From the NCBI RefSeq assembly GCF_001546115.1, contig NZ_KQ955209.1:1-64000 (forward strand): a stretch of DNA of 64,000 nucleotides, given 5' to 3'. The notes beneath the pieces are model-generated. The model searched no databases. It saw only the letters and a program-made list of their open reading frames with translations, and was not told where the DNA came from. Numbering within the stretch: position 1 is the first letter of the stretch; every line of letters begins with the position of its first letter. The DNA is from Paracoccus aminovorans. GTDB lineage: Bacteria; Pseudomonadota; Alphaproteobacteria; Rhodobacterales; Rhodobacteraceae. Shown piece after piece: positions 26,329 through 35,594 of this stretch. Both the position numbers and the translations under genes were made by a program.

Positions 26329-27609
26329 TCAACCGCGGCGCAGCTGCTCCAGCAGCGCGGCCGAGGGCGTGCCGGTCGGCGGCAGCCCGCGCGAGGTCTG
26401 ATAGGCCCGGATCGCGTTGATGGTGTTCGAGCCGACATTGCCGTCCACGCCTTGGGTGTCGAAACCGCGCGCGGTCAGCAGGCGCTGCATCTCCTTGCGC
26501 TGCTCGATGCGCAGGCCGGGGTGGCTGGCCGGCCACGGGTTCGCCAGTCCCGGATAGCCTTTCAGCCGGTCGGCCAGATGCGCCACCGCCAGCGCATAGC
26601 TGTCGGCGTTGTTGTAGCGCAGGATGGCGTGGAAGTTGCGGGTGATCAGGAAGGCCGCGCCGTCGGCGCCGCCGGGAATCAGCATCTCGGTCGAGGCACC
26701 GGCCGGCGGCAAGGGCCGCGAGGTGGCCTGGCGGATGCCCAGCGACTGCCATTCCGAAACCGAGCGCCGCTTGCCCTTGCCGGCAAGGCCGATGTTAAAG
26801 CCGGCGGGCAGCGTCACCTCGACCGCGGCCGGCAGGCCGGGCTGCCAGCCGGATTTCGCCAGGTAATTCGCCGTCGAGGCCAGGGAATCCGACGGGTCGT
26901 TCGACCAGATGTCACGGCGGCCATCGCCCGTGAAATCAACGGCATAGGCCAGATAGGTCGTCGGAATGAACTGGGTATGCCCCATGGCGCCGGCCCAGCT
27001 GCCGGTCATATGGGCGGGGTCGATATCGCCCGCTTGCAGGATCTTCAGCGAGGCCATCAACTGGCTGCGGAAGAAATCGCCGCGATATCCCTCATAGGAC
27101 AAGGTGGACAGCGCCTCGATCAGCGGCAGGTCGCCACGCCGCTCGCCATAGGTCGATTCCATGCCCCAGACCGCGGCGACGATCTCCTTGTCGACGCCAT
27201 AGGTCGCCTCGACGCGGCTCAGCACGCCGCCATATTGCCCCAGCGCGGCGCGGCCGTTGGTCTGGCGCTTTTCCGAGACCGCGTTTTCCAGATATTCCCA
27301 AAGGGATTTCTTGAACTCGGCCTGGTTCTGGCTGCGCTTGACCACCTCGGGGTTGTAGACCACGTCGCGGAAGGCGAAATCCAGCGTGCTGTCGCTGATG
27401 CCCTGGGCGCGCGCATTGGCCTTGAAGCCGGCGATCCACTGGTTCAGCCCGGCGACCTTGGCCGGCGGCGGGTTCTGGTTGCGGCCCCATTTGATCTCCT
27501 GGCTCTGCTGCGGCACGCCACCGCGCGGGGAGTACATCCCGCCGCTGCATCCGCCCAGAACCAAGGCCAAAGCCGTCAAAGTGGCTGTCAGTCGCAATGA
27601 AAACCGCAT
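26329..27609 (-). CDS. Lytic murein transglycosylase B-type lipoprotein
   Basis: 426 residues. Lipoprotein signal MRFSLRLTATLTALALVLGGC with the lipobox LGGC near residue 21, so membrane-anchored in the periplasm. SLT_2/MltB catalytic domain (about 40-340) with VWGMESTYGERRGDLPLIEA holding the catalytic glutamate, GAMGHTQFIPTTYLAYAVDF, DIWSNDPSDSLASTANYL. A C-terminal peptidoglycan-binding domain (about 355-420) contains MQRLLTARGFDTQGVDGNVG. It cleaves glycan strands to 1,6-anhydromuropeptides. The two-domain layout is common in alphaproteobacterial MltB. Single gene with its own terminator-like hairpin. Confidence 0.9.
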   Translation of the reverse strand: MRFSLRLTATLTALALVLGGCSGGMYSPRGGVPQQSQEIKWGRNQNPPPAKVAGLNQWIAGFKANARAQGISDSTLDFAFRDVVYNPEVVKRSQNQAEFKKSLWEYLENAVSEKRQTNGRAALGQYGGVLSRVEATYGVDKEIVAAVWGMESTYGERRGDLPLIEALSTLSYEGYRGDFFRSQLMASLKILQAGDIDPAHMTGSWAGAMGHTQFIPTTYLAYAVDFTGDGRRDIWSNDPSDSLASTANYLAKSGWQPGLPAAVEVTLPAGFNIGLAGKGKRRSVSEWQSLGIRQATSRPLPPAGASTEMLIPGGADGAAFLITRNFHAILRYNNADSYALAVAHLADRLKGYPGLANPWPASHPGLRIEQRKEMQRLLTARGFDTQGVDGNVGSNTINAIRAYQTSRGLPPTGTPSAALLEQLRRG

Positions 27610-27755
27610 TCCCCTGCCCCTCGCGCATGTGTTTTTTTCAACCTAGCGTTCCCGTGATCGGGCCGAAAGGCGAAATCACGGCGGCGGCAAGGCGTCGCGC
27701 ATCCGCGGCCGCGCCGCATCTCGAAAAAACATCAACTGTCGCGTGCAACAGGTTG

Positions 27756-28802
27756 TTATTGCGCCAGTGGCGTCCAGATCACCTCGTCGATGCGTGGCGC
27801 GCCGGTGGCCAGCATCACCAGCCGGTCGAATCCCAGCGCGCAGCCCGAGGCCGGCGGCATCTGCGCCAAGGCCGCCAGGAAATCCTCGTCCAGCGGATAA
27901 CGCTCGCCGTAGATTCGGGCCTTTTCCTGCATCTCAAGTTCAAACCGGCGGCGCTGTTCGGCGGGATCGGTCAACTCACCGAAGCCATTCGCCAGTTCGA
28001 CGCCGCAGGCGTAAAGCTCGAAGCGTTCGGCCTCGCGCGGCTCGTCGCTTGCCGGCCGGGCCAGTGCGGCCTCGGCGGCGGGATAGCGGTCCAGGATCAG
28101 CGGCCGGCCCTGGCCCAGATGCGGCTCGACTTTCTCGACCAGGATCCGTGACAGCATGTCGGACCAGCTATCGTCGGCACCAAGGCGGATGCCCTGCCCC
28201 TCGGCCTGGGCGCGCAAGCCGGCGGCATCGGTCTCGGCGCCGTCGCAGGTCGCGAGCAGGTCGATGCCGGCATGTTCGCGAAACGCCTCGGCCACGCTCA
28301 TCACCTGCGGCGCGGCGAAAGGGTCGCATTCCATATCGTGGAACCGCAGCATTTCGGCCCCGGCAGCCTCGGCGGCCAGCCGCAGATACTGCGCGCAATC
28401 CTCGAAAAGCACGCGATAATCCTCTCCGGCGCGATACCATTCCAGCATGCAGAACTCGGGGCTGTGCAGCCGGCCGCGCTCGCGGTTGCGCCAGACATGG
28501 CTGAAGGCGAAGATGCGCGCCTCACCCGCCGCCAGCAGCTTCTTCATGGCGAATTCCGGGCTGGTATGCAGATACATCGGCCGGGGCTGGCCGTCGTTGC
28601 CGATCTGCCGGGTCTCGAACGCATGCAGATGCGCCTCGTTTCCGGGGCTCACGGCCAGGGCCAGCGGATCGACCTCGGTGAAATCCTGGGCCTCAAGCCA
28701 GTCTCGGATGGCGCGCTGGATGCGGTTGCGGGCCAGAAGCAGCGGCCGGCGGCCGGCGTGGCGGTCGCGGTCCCACCAGGGCGTTTCAGGGGCGGTTTTC
28801 AT
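27756..28802 (-). CDS. epmA: EF-P lysine lysyltransferase EpmA
   Basis: 348-residue class II lysyl-tRNA synthetase paralogue lacking the anticodon-binding domain. It activates (R)-beta-lysine and transfers it to a lysine of elongation factor P. Class II motifs: [20 protein letters not shown] (motif 1 region), [20 protein letters not shown] (motif 2, catalytic Arg) and [13 protein letters not shown] (motif 3). Length equals that of EpmA/GenX rather than LysS. It is divergent from efp with 120 bp between, and epmB lies 7.6 kb away in this window, so the complete beta-lysylation route is present. Confidence 0.93.
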   Translation of the reverse strand: MKTAPETPWWDRDRHAGRRPLLLARNRIQRAIRDWLEAQDFTEVDPLALAVSPGNEAHLHAFETRQIGNDGQPRPMYLHTSPEFAMKKLLAAGEARIFAFSHVWRNRERGRLHSPEFCMLEWYRAGEDYRVLFEDCAQYLRLAAEAAGAEMLRFHDMECDPFAAPQVMSVAEAFREHAGIDLLATCDGAETDAAGLRAQAEGQGIRLGADDSWSDMLSRILVEKVEPHLGQGRPLILDRYPAAEAALARPASDEPREAERFELYACGVELANGFGELTDPAEQRRRFELEMQEKARIYGERYPLDEDFLAALAQMPPASGCALGFDRLVMLATGAPRIDEVIWTPLAQ

Positions 28803-28870
28803 CGCAGACCTCGTTTTTCGCCGCTTGCGACTGGCGCAAAGCCGCGCGAGGCGCTAAGGGAAACCATCAT

Positions 28871-28887
28871 CGCCGGCATAGCCGGCG
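28871..28887 (+). repeat. Perfect short hairpin in the efp leader
   Basis: CGCCGGC-ATA-GCCGGCG, a 7-bp stem with a three-base loop, 35 bases before the efp start. It would fold in the efp leader mRNA; function unknown. Confidence 0.5.
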
Positions 28888-28922
28888 CGTCGGAATTTGA
28901 AAAGCAGGCAAGGGAAACCGCC

Positions 28923-29489
28923 TTGAAAGTTATCGCCTCCAGCCTTCGCAAAGGCAATGTCGTCGAGATCGACGGCAAGCTTCATGTCGTCCTGACGGCG
29001 ACCAACTTCCACCCCGGCAAGGGCACGCCGACGACGCAGGTCGACCTGCGCCGCATCTCGGACGGCAACAAGGTCTCGGAACGCTGGAAGACCACCGAAC
29101 AGGTCGAGCGTGCCCATGTCGACGAACGCGCCTACAACTTCCTCTACGAGGACGGCGAGGGCTTCCATTTCATGGAGCCGGAAAGCTATGAGCAGGTCGT
29201 CGTCTCGCCCGACGTGGTCGGCGACGACAAGGTGTTCCTGGAGGACGGCATCAGCGTTTTCCTGCAGGTCCATAACGGCGTCGCCATCGCCATCGAACTG
29301 CCGCAGAAAGTCACCGTCGAGGTGGTCGAGACCGAGCCGGTGGTCAAGGGCCAGACCGCCTCGTCCAGCTACAAGCCGGCGATGGCGCATAACGGCGTGC
29401 GCATCATGGTGCCGCCGCATATCGGCGTCGGCACCAAGGTGATCATCAACACCGCCGACCTGACCTATGTGGAACGCGCCAAGGCCTGA
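28923..29489 (+). CDS. efp: Elongation factor P
   Basis: 188 residues, three beta-barrel domains; relieves ribosomes stalled at polyproline. N-terminal KOW-like domain [20 protein letters not shown] then [16 protein letters not shown], where Lys33 in PGKG is the residue modified by Epm[17 protein letters not shown] and [14 protein letters not shown] mark the middle domain, [20 protein letters not shown] the last. The start codon is TTG at 28923: it gives the exact family N-terminus and has AAGGGA seven bases upstream, whereas no ATG is nearby. Followed by a good intrinsic terminator. Confidence 0.95.
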   Translation: MKVIASSLRKGNVVEIDGKLHVVLTATNFHPGKGTPTTQVDLRRISDGNKVSERWKTTEQVERAHVDERAYNFLYEDGEGFHFMEPESYEQVVVSPDVVGDDKVFLEDGISVFLQVHNGVAIAIELPQKVTVEVVETEPVVKGQTASSSYKPAMAHNGVRIMVPPHIGVGTKVIINTADLTYVERAKA

Positions 29490-29509
29490 GGTCTTGACGG
29501 GCGCATGAC

Positions 29510-29538
29510 GGGCGGGGCCGCGAGGCCCTGCCCTTTTT
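29510..29538 (+). terminator. Intrinsic terminator of efp
   Basis: GGGCGGGGCC (29510-29519) pairs with GGCCCTGCCC (29524-29533), one G-U, tetraloop GCGA, then TTTTT. It lies 20 bp past the efp stop and just before the end of the convergent lipoprotein gene. Confidence 0.85.
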
Positions 29539-29545
29539 CATGGCC

Positions 29546-29713
29546 TCACGGGGTCGTCGCGGCGCCGACGGTGGCCCCGGCCACGGCGCCGACGGGTCCG
29601 GCCACCACCGCGCCACCGATGCCGCCGGTCGCGGCGCGTTCGGTGGCATTGTCGCCGCAGGCGGCCAGCGCCAGCACCATGACGGAAGCGGCAGTCGCAA
29701 ACAGGCTACGCAT
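29546..29713 (-). CDS. Small glycine-rich lipoprotein
   Basis: 55 residues. MRSLFATAASVMVLALAAC is a lipoprotein signal with lipobox LAAC (Cys19), followed by a mature part of only about 37 residues rich in Gly/Ala/Val (TGGIGGAVVAGPVGAVAGAT), resembling a glycine-zipper membrane segment. A GAGGAG element seven bases before the ATG supports expression. Small lipoproteins of this kind are common in Rhodobacterales and have no assigned role. Located between efp (convergent) and argC (upstream, 114 bp, same strand). Confidence 0.75.
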   Translation of the reverse strand: MRSLFATAASVMVLALAACGDNATERAATGGIGGAVVAGPVGAVAGATVGAATTP

Positions 29714-29827
29714 TCCAGATCCTCCTCTGCTGCGGCGACATGCCGCCGCCGCTCTGGCAACAAGACGCGCAGGGAAGGCCCGGGGTTCCCGGGAAAACGC
29801 GGAAGAAAGCGCCGCAGGCCGCTGGGT

Positions 29828-30856
29828 TCAGGGGAAGATCGGCGCCAGCATCAGCCCTTCGGTCTCGGGCAGGCCCAGCATCAGGTTCGCGTTCTGCACC
29901 GCCTGCCCCGAGGAACCCTTGCACAGGTTGTCCAGCGTCGAGACCACCAGCGTGCGGCCCGAAATGCGGTCCCCGGTCACGCCGATATGGCAGAAGTTCG
30001 AGCCCTGCACATGCGCCATCGCCGGCAACTGGCCAAAGGGCAGCACCACGACAAAGGGCTCGTCGGCGTAAGCCTGGGCCAACGCGGCATGGACCGCCTG
30101 CGGCTCGCCCTTCAGATAGCACGAGGCCAGGATGCCGCGGTTCACCGGCACAAGATGCGGGGTGAACTGGATCTGCACCGGCCGGCCGGCCAGCAGCGAG
30201 AATTCCTGATCGAACTCGCCCAGGTGGCGGTGCTTGCCGCCCTGGGAATAGCCGGCCACATCCTCGGAGCGTTCAGCAAACAGCATGTTTTCCTTGAGCG
30301 ACCGCCCTGCCCCGGACACGCCGTTCTTCAGGTCGCAGATGATGTCGTCGAGGTCGATCAGCCCCGATCCGATCAGCGGCCGCAGCGCGAATTGCACGGT
30401 GGCGGCGTTGCAGCCGGTGCCGGCGACCAGCCGCGCACCCTTGATCTGGTCGCGATAGAATTCGGTCAGGCCATAGACCGCCTGCGGCTGGACCTCGGGC
30501 GCGGCATGGTCGAGCCCGTACCATTTCTTGTATTCCGCCGGGTCGCGCAGCCGGAAATCGGCGCCCAGGTCGACGATCTTCACATCGCCCGGGATCTGCC
30601 CGACCAGCGGCTGGCTGAGCCCATGCGGTAGGGCGCAGAACACCAGGTCAATGGCCGAGAAGTCGATCTCTTCCATCCGGACCAGCGCCGGCAGGTTCAG
30701 GTGACGCAGATGCGGAAAGACCGTGTCATAGCCCTGCCCCGCCTTGCGGTCGGCCGACAGCGCCGCGACCTCGATCGAGGGATGCGTGGCGAGGATCCGC
30801 ACGAGTTCGGCGCCCGTATAGCCCGAGGCGCCCAGGATGGCAGCTTTCAGCGTCAT
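29828..30856 (-). CDS. argC: N-acetyl-gamma-glutamyl-phosphate reductase
   Basis: 342 residues; NADPH-dependent reduction of N-acetyl-glutamyl phosphate in arginine synthesis. N-terminal Rossmann motif [18 protein letters not shown], the catalytic cysteine in [15 protein letters not shown] (near residue 145), the YGLTEFYRD and [13 protein letters not shown] segments and [15 protein letters not shown] are all ArgC-like. Length normal. Not clustered with other arg genes here. Confidence 0.95.
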   Translation of the reverse strand: MTLKAAILGASGYTGAELVRILATHPSIEVAALSADRKAGQGYDTVFPHLRHLNLPALVRMEEIDFSAIDLVFCALPHGLSQPLVGQIPGDVKIVDLGADFRLRDPAEYKKWYGLDHAAPEVQPQAVYGLTEFYRDQIKGARLVAGTGCNAATVQFALRPLIGSGLIDLDDIICDLKNGVSGAGRSLKENMLFAERSEDVAGYSQGGKHRHLGEFDQEFSLLAGRPVQIQFTPHLVPVNRGILASCYLKGEPQAVHAALAQAYADEPFVVVLPFGQLPAMAHVQGSNFCHIGVTGDRISGRTLVVSTLDNLCKGSSGQAVQNANLMLGLPETEGLMLAPIFP

Positions 30857-31335
30857 GTCGTGATCCCGAGGAAACTGGCCGCGCAGGCGCGGCGCTGGTT
30901 GTCAGGCCCGCGGGGGCCGAAAACCGGCACTAGGCCCGGGCTTCCGGCATGTCAAGCCGCCGGCCAGGTTGCAGGGCACGCCCGTTTGCACGAATGCGCG
31001 CGCCGCTCGTTGTCATTTTCTTGAGAAATAGGATAAATAATCAAGTTCAACTAGCGGAAAATGCTATATAAACTTCAGACCTCTTGCAGATGAGGTCGCT
31101 GACAGCGCGCCAATGGCAGTCCCGTCGGCACTGCCATGCTCGCTTCGGTCCGTTCGACGAAACTTATCCTGTTGAATTTATTTATTAAAGTTGAGAACTC
31201 GGCAGGGCGCATGAAGGACGAGGCTTCTTTTCGTGCGCAGGAATGCTGCATCTGCATCATTTTATTGCGAGACATGGCGGAAGGAATCAAATATTCGGGC
31301 AGCGGCCGCCGAGGCCTTGGATAACGGAGGAACTG
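30857..31335 (+). other. Long leader/intergenic region upstream of panB
   Basis: About 480 bp between the divergent argC and panB. From about 31010 to 31290 the GC content falls well below the surroundings. It contains two perfect hairpins, GACCTC/GAGGTC (31078-31097) and ATGGCAGT/ACTGCCAT (31113-31137, nine-base loop), and a TATATAA at 31065 that could be a -10. No recognisable protein is encoded. panB has a strong GGAGG before its ATG. The region may be a structured leader or hold a small RNA; nothing specific is recognised. Confidence 0.4.
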
Positions 31336-32166
31336 ATGAGCGCGACACCCGAGCGCAAGGCCCGGCTGAGCCCCGGCGACATCCGCGCCCGCGAGGGCAT
31401 CCAGCCCGTGGTCTGCCTGACCGCCTATACCACGCCCATGGCGCAACTGGTGGACGCGCATTGCGACGTGACCCTGGTCGGCGACAGCCTGGGCATGGTG
31501 CTGCACGGCTTGCCCTCGACCCTGGGCGTGACCATGGAGATGATGATCCTGCACGGCAAGGCGGTGATGCGCGGTGCCACGCGCTCTTGCGTGGTCGTGG
31601 ACATGCCCTTCGGCAGCTACGAGGAAAGCCCCGAGCAGGCGTTCCGCAATGCCGCGCGGCTGCTGGCCGAGACCGGCTGCCAGGCGGTGAAGCTCGAGGG
31701 CGGGCGGCACATGGCCGAGACGGTCGGCTTCCTGGTCGCGCGCGGCATCCCGGTCATGGGCCATGTCGGGTTGACGCCGCAATCGGTCAACACGCTGGGC
31801 GGCTACAAGGTGCAGGGCCGCAGCCATCACGAGGCCGACCGCATCGCCGTCGATGCCGCGGCACTGGCCGATGCCGGCGCCTTCGCCGTGGTGCTGGAGA
31901 AACTGCCGAGCGCGCTTGGCGCCCGCATCAGCGCCGAGATCGCGGTGCCGACCATCGGCATCGGCGCCGGGGTGGATTGCGACGGCCAAGTGCTGGTGGT
32001 CGATGACATGCTGGGGCTGTTCTCGGACTTCCGGCCGAAATTCGTCAAGCGCTATGCCGAACTGGGCGAAGCGGCCGGGGCTGCCATCGCCGCCTATGCC
32101 GAGGAGGTGCGCGCCCGCGCCTTCCCCGGCCCCGAGCACGGCTTCGCCGAGGGCAAGCCGGAATGA
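31336..32166 (+). CDS. panB: 3-methyl-2-oxobutanoate hydroxymethyltransferase
   Basis: 276 residues. Transfers a hydroxymethyl group from methylene-THF to ketoisovalerate, the first step of pantothenate synthesis. [20 protein letters not shown], the Mg-binding [33 protein letters not shown] and [20 protein letters not shown] are all diagnostic, as is [17 protein letters not shown] with DMLGLF after it. RBS GGAGGAACTG before the ATG at 31336. Coupled to panC by an ATGA overlap. Confidence 0.96.
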   Translation: MSATPERKARLSPGDIRAREGIQPVVCLTAYTTPMAQLVDAHCDVTLVGDSLGMVLHGLPSTLGVTMEMMILHGKAVMRGATRSCVVVDMPFGSYEESPEQAFRNAARLLAETGCQAVKLEGGRHMAETVGFLVARGIPVMGHVGLTPQSVNTLGGYKVQGRSHHEADRIAVDAAALADAGAFAVVLEKLPSALGARISAEIAVPTIGIGAGVDCDGQVLVVDDMLGLFSDFRPKFVKRYAELGEAAGAAIAAYAEEVRARAFPGPEHGFAEGKPE

Positions 32167-33011
32167 CCACGCCCATCATCCGGCCGCTGGCCGAGCTCAG
32201 CGCCCTGGTCCGGGGCTGGAAGGCCGCAGGCGAGACCATCGGCGTGGTGCCGACCATGGGCGCCCTGCACGAGGGGCACCTGAGCCTGGTCCGAGCCGCG
32301 AAAGCCGGCTGCGACCGGGTGATCGTGACGCTGTTCGTCAACCCGCGCCAGTTCAACAATGCCGAGGATTTCGCCAAATATCCCCGCACCGAACATGCCG
32401 ATGCCGCGCTGCTGGCGCCGTTGTCGGTCGATGCGCTGTTCGTGCCGGACGCGGCCGAGATCTATCCGCCGGACCACGCCACGGTGGTCTCGGTCTCGGG
32501 CGTGACCGCGCCTTTGGAAGGCGCCCATCGGCCCGGGCATTTCGACGGCGTGGCGACGGTGGTGACACTGCTTCTGAACATGACCGGCGCCGACCGGGCC
32601 TATTTCGGCGAGAAGGACTGGCAGCAATTGCAGCTGGTGCGCCGGCTGGTCGCCGACCTGAAGCTGCCCTGCGAGATCGTGCCCTGCCCCTGCGTGCGGG
32701 CCGAGGACGGGCTGGCCTTGTCCTCGCGCAACCAGCGGCTGGACCCCGAGGCGCGCGCCCGCGCCGCCGCCCTGCCGCAGGCGCTGTTCGCGGCCGCGCG
32801 GGCGATCGAGGCGGGCGCCGAGCCAGAGGCGGCTCTGGCCGAGGCGCGCGCCGGGCTGGACGCGGCGGGCATCGGCCCGGTCGATTACCTGGAGCTGCGC
32901 GACGGCGAGAGCCTGGGCCCGGCCCGGCCCGGGCAACCGGCGCGGCTGCTGGTCGCGGCCTGGCTGGACGGCGTGCGGCTGATCGACAATGTCGCGGTGG
33001 CGACCGGCTGA
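32163..33011 (+). CDS. panC: Pantothenate synthetase
   Basis: 282 residues; condenses pantoate and beta-alanine with ATP. HIGH-like motif in [15 protein letters not shown] near residue 30, [56 protein letters not shown], and the KMSKS-equivalent LSSRNQRL. The end of the gene is followed after ten bases by one copy of the recurring GGAGTATTTGG motif. Overlaps panB. No panD in the window. Confidence 0.96.
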   Translation: MTTPIIRPLAELSALVRGWKAAGETIGVVPTMGALHEGHLSLVRAAKAGCDRVIVTLFVNPRQFNNAEDFAKYPRTEHADAALLAPLSVDALFVPDAAEIYPPDHATVVSVSGVTAPLEGAHRPGHFDGVATVVTLLLNMTGADRAYFGEKDWQQLQLVRRLVADLKLPCEIVPCPCVRAEDGLALSSRNQRLDPEARARAAALPQALFAAARAIEAGAEPEAALAEARAGLDAAGIGPVDYLELRDGESLGPARPGQPARLLVAAWLDGVRLIDNVAVATG

Positions 33012-33020
33012 AGCGTCGCC

Positions 33021-33043
33021 GGAGTATTTGGAAAACGGTGAAA
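33021..33043 (+). repeat. Recurring intergenic motif, copy 1
   Basis: GGAGTATTTGGAAAACGGTG followed by AAA, ten bases after the panC stop, between convergent genes. Related copies occur after epmB (37501) and on the minus strand after iolC (46814). The shared core is G-TATTTGG followed by an A-rich, GA-ending stretch. Confidence 0.5.
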
Positions 33044-33049
33044 ATCCGG

Positions 33050-34384
33050 TCAGGGCATGAGGTCGAAGCGCAGCTCGGCCAGGAAACCGGGCTGGGCGTT
33101 TTGCAGGCTCAGCTCGCCCTGGGCGGCGTCGGTGATGTCGGCCACCATGGCCAGGCCGATGCCCTGGCCCTGGCCGCTGGGATCGAGGCTGAGGCCGCGC
33201 CGGGTCAGGCTGGCAAGCTCGGCCTCGGCGACGCCGGGGCCGTCGTCGCGGATGGCGATGACGAGGCGCGGGGCTTCGGCGCGGACGGTAATCTGCACGC
33301 GGCTGCGGGCATGGCGCATGGCGTTCTCCATCAGCGCGCCCATGGCCTCGGTCAGGTCGCCCGGGTCGATGCGGGCGCGCAGCCCGGGCGCGGCGTCGAG
33401 CTGCCAGTCGAGTCCGGCGCCCGCCGGCGTGCGGCGCAGCACGCCGATCAGCTTGCCGGCGATCTCGGCCGGGACGGCGCCGCTGGCCGGGCCTGCGGTC
33501 TGGATCCGGGCCCGGGCCAGCTCGCGGTCGACGTGGCGGCGCATTTCGGTGGCAATGGTCTCGATGCTGCGCGCGAGTTCCGTTTCGCCCCGGCCGCGCA
33601 ATTGCGCGGCATCGCCCAGAAGGGCCTGGAGCGGGGTCTTGAAGCCATGCGCCAGATTGGCCGCGCGGTGGCGGGCGCGTTCCAGTTCCTGGTCGCGGGC
33701 GTCGAGCAGGCTGTCGATCTGGTTGGCGAGCGGCGTCACCTCGGTCGGCAGGTCCCGGCCCATGCGCGGCCGGGTGCCGGCAACCAGCCCCGCCACCCGG
33801 GCGCCGACCTGGGCCAGCGGGCGCAGGCCGATGGTGATCTGCACCCAGCTGGCCAGCAGAAGCGCCAGGCCCAGCAGCGACAGATAGGGCAGCAGATCGC
33901 CCAGAAAGCCCTGTTTCGCCAGGGCGAGCCGGCTGCGGTCCTCGGCCACCACGATGCGCAGGGGCAGCGCCGCCGCGCCCTGCCCGACCGCGAGGCTTTG
34001 CTCGACCGCCAGGAGCGGCTCGCCGCGCGGGCCGGGCAGGTTCAGCACCCGGCTCTGGCCCGGCGGCAGCGGCCTGCCCTCGAGCGGCAGCGCATAGTCC
34101 CAGAGCGAGCGCGAGCGGCGCGTTTCCTCGCCCAGGCTGACCTGCCAGTAATGCCCCGAGAAGGGCTGGTCATAGAGCGGGTCTTCCGGCGGGGCGCGCA
34201 GGCTGGCGCCGCGCGGCTCGACCATGGCGGCCAGCGCCAGCGCGCGGTTGCGCAGGTCGGCGGCAGCGACGCGGGCGACATGGCGATCAAAGAGCACCGC
34301 GAGGCCCATGCCCGACAGCGCCAGCGCCAGCGCGATGGCGAGCCCGCCCGCCAGCACCAGCCGCCAGCGGATCGAACGCATCAT
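33050..34384 (-). CDS. Sensor histidine kinase
   Basis: 444 residues: TM1 (about 8-30), periplasmic sensor loop of about 130 residues, TM2 (about 163-182), HAMP-like linker, dimerisation helix with the phospho-accepting His in NLAHGFKTPLQAL, and an HATPase_c domain with N-box MGALMENAMRHA, IRDDGPGVAEAE (G1) and SGQGQGIGLAMV (G2). HGFKTP and the layout resemble PhoQ/FeuQ-type kinases. Its start overlaps the stop of the response regulator gene, which itself touches the PepSY gene, so the three form one operon. Stimulus unknown. Confidence 0.9.
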   Translation of the reverse strand: MMRSIRWRLVLAGGLAIALALALSGMGLAVLFDRHVARVAAADLRNRALALAAMVEPRGASLRAPPEDPLYDQPFSGHYWQVSLGEETRRSRSLWDYALPLEGRPLPPGQSRVLNLPGPRGEPLLAVEQSLAVGQGAAALPLRIVVAEDRSRLALAKQGFLGDLLPYLSLLGLALLLASWVQITIGLRPLAQVGARVAGLVAGTRPRMGRDLPTEVTPLANQIDSLLDARDQELERARHRAANLAHGFKTPLQALLGDAAQLRGRGETELARSIETIATEMRRHVDRELARARIQTAGPASGAVPAEIAGKLIGVLRRTPAGAGLDWQLDAAPGLRARIDPGDLTEAMGALMENAMRHARSRVQITVRAEAPRLVIAIRDDGPGVAEAELASLTRRGLSLDPSGQGQGIGLAMVADITDAAQGELSLQNAQPGFLAELRFDLMP

Positions 34385-35058
34385 GCCGCCCCCGGGGCCG
34401 CGCCGCCCTCCAGGTGATAGCCGAAGCCGCGCCGGGTCGCGATCACGCCGGCGCCGAGCTTGCGGCGCAGCCGGGTGATGACGGCCTCGACGGCATTGGC
34501 CTCGCGCGCATCGTCGTCGCCGTAGAGATGTTCCAGCAGCTCGGTCGGCGGCACGGTGCGGTCGCGGTTCAGCGCCAGATAGGCGATCAGCCGGAACTCC
34601 AGCGGTGTCAGCGCCACCGGGATGCCGTCGATGGCCGCCGTCATCCGGTTCAGGTCCACGGTCAGCCGGCCGACCTGCTGGGTGGCGGTGCCGCGCCCGC
34701 CGGCGCGGCGCACCAGGGCGCGGGCACGGGCGATCAGTTCCTCCATGCGGAAGGGCTTCGGCAGGTAGTCGTCGGCGCCGGCGTCGATGCCCTCGACCCG
34801 CTCGGTCCAGCCGCCGCGCGCGGTCAGGATCAGCACCGGGCTTTCGCAGCCCTCGGCCCGCCAGCGCTTCAGCACCGTCAACCCGTCAAGACGCGGCAGG
34901 TTCAGGTCCAGCACGATCAGGTCGTAATTCTCGGTCCCGCCGCGAAACCAAGCGGTGTCGCCATCGGCCGCGCCTTCGACCCGGAAGCCTGCCGCGGTCA
35001 GCGCGCGTTCCAGATCGGCGGCGATGCGGGCGTCGTCCTCGACCACTAGGGCGCGCAT
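34381..35058 (-). CDS. OmpR-family response regulator
   Basis: 225 residues. Receiver domain (about 1-115) with VVEDDARIAADLERAL, the phospho-Asp in DLIVLDLNLPRLDGLTV (near residue 51), a Thr in LILTARGG and the Lys in YLPKPFRMEEL; C-terminal winged helix (about 130-220) with LTPLEFRLIAYLALNRDRTV and VEAVITRLRRKLGAG. PhoP/FeuP-like. Start overlaps the PepSY gene stop as TGATG. Eleven-base-spaced direct repeats upstream of the operon are candidate binding sites for it. Confidence 0.92.
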   Translation of the reverse strand: MRALVVEDDARIAADLERALTAAGFRVEGAADGDTAWFRGGTENYDLIVLDLNLPRLDGLTVLKRWRAEGCESPVLILTARGGWTERVEGIDAGADDYLPKPFRMEELIARARALVRRAGGRGTATQQVGRLTVDLNRMTAAIDGIPVALTPLEFRLIAYLALNRDRTVPPTELLEHLYGDDDAREANAVEAVITRLRRKLGAGVIATRRGFGYHLEGGAAPGAA

Positions 35059-35369
35059 CAGCCGGCGTCCTCGTCGAGGCTGATGATGCGACCGGTGGCC
35101 GCGTCGATCTCGACCTCGATCAGCCGGCCGTCGCGCGTCACCAATTCGACCTCGTAGATCAGCATGTCGTCGTCCTGTTCCAGCTCCACATCGACCACCC
35201 GGCCGGGATGCGAATCCTGCAACCTGGCGAGCACCTCGGCAAGAGACAGGATCTCGCCGCGCGCGACCGCGTCGCGGGCGAATTCGTAATCGGGCGTCGG
35301 GGTGAATTGCGCCCGGGCGGCGACCGGCGGCAGCAACAGGACCAGAAAGAGGGCGATGAGCGGTTTCAT
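35058..35369 (-). CDS. PepSY-domain periplasmic protein
   Basis: 103 residues: signal peptide (MKPLIALFLVLLLPPVAARA, cleavage before QFTPT) and one PepSY domain with ILSLAEVLARLQ and YEVELVTRDGRLIEVEIDAA. Small PepSY proteins are frequently encoded with OmpR/PhoQ-type two-component systems and may modulate the sensor in the periplasm, comparable to FeuN of Sinorhizobium in position but not shown to be homologous. First gene of the operon PepSY-regulator-kinase. Confidence 0.82.
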   Translation of the reverse strand: MKPLIALFLVLLLPPVAARAQFTPTPDYEFARDAVARGEILSLAEVLARLQDSHPGRVVDVELEQDDDMLIYEVELVTRDGRLIEVEIDAATGRIISLDEDAG

Positions 35370-35392
35370 GCCTGTCGGATAGCGTGGCGCGA

Positions 35393-35458
35393 CTGACAGC
35401 GGCCTGACATTTTGCGACCTGGATCTTCCTGGTCGCGGTGCTGACAGAACGCTGACAG
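35393..35458. promoter_or_regulatory. Two pairs of 11-bp-spaced direct repeats, likely response-regulator sites
   Basis: CTGACAG at 35393 and CTGACAT at 35404 are 11 bp apart; CTGACAG at 35441 and CTGACAG at 35452 are again 11 bp apart. Eleven-base direct repeats are the hallmark of OmpR/PhoB-family binding. The site lies between the PepSY-regulator-kinase operon and the divergent RTX gene, so one or both may be targets. A palindrome GGCTG-T-CAGCC follows at 35471-35481. Confidence 0.6.
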
Positions 35459-35594
35459 CCCGGGTCAGAGGGCTGTCAGCCAGCCTGTGGCATCAGCAGG
35501 ATATTCTGATCGCGGCACCCTTGATCGCCGCGAGCCAACCCCGGGCCATCGACGCGCGCAACGCGCCCGCCCGCAACCTGAAAGGACCATGATC

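Noticed and set aside
31060..31335. Rfam pan-type leader upstream of panB
   Set aside because: I could not identify the conserved elements of that motif, and it is not known to me from alphaproteobacteria.
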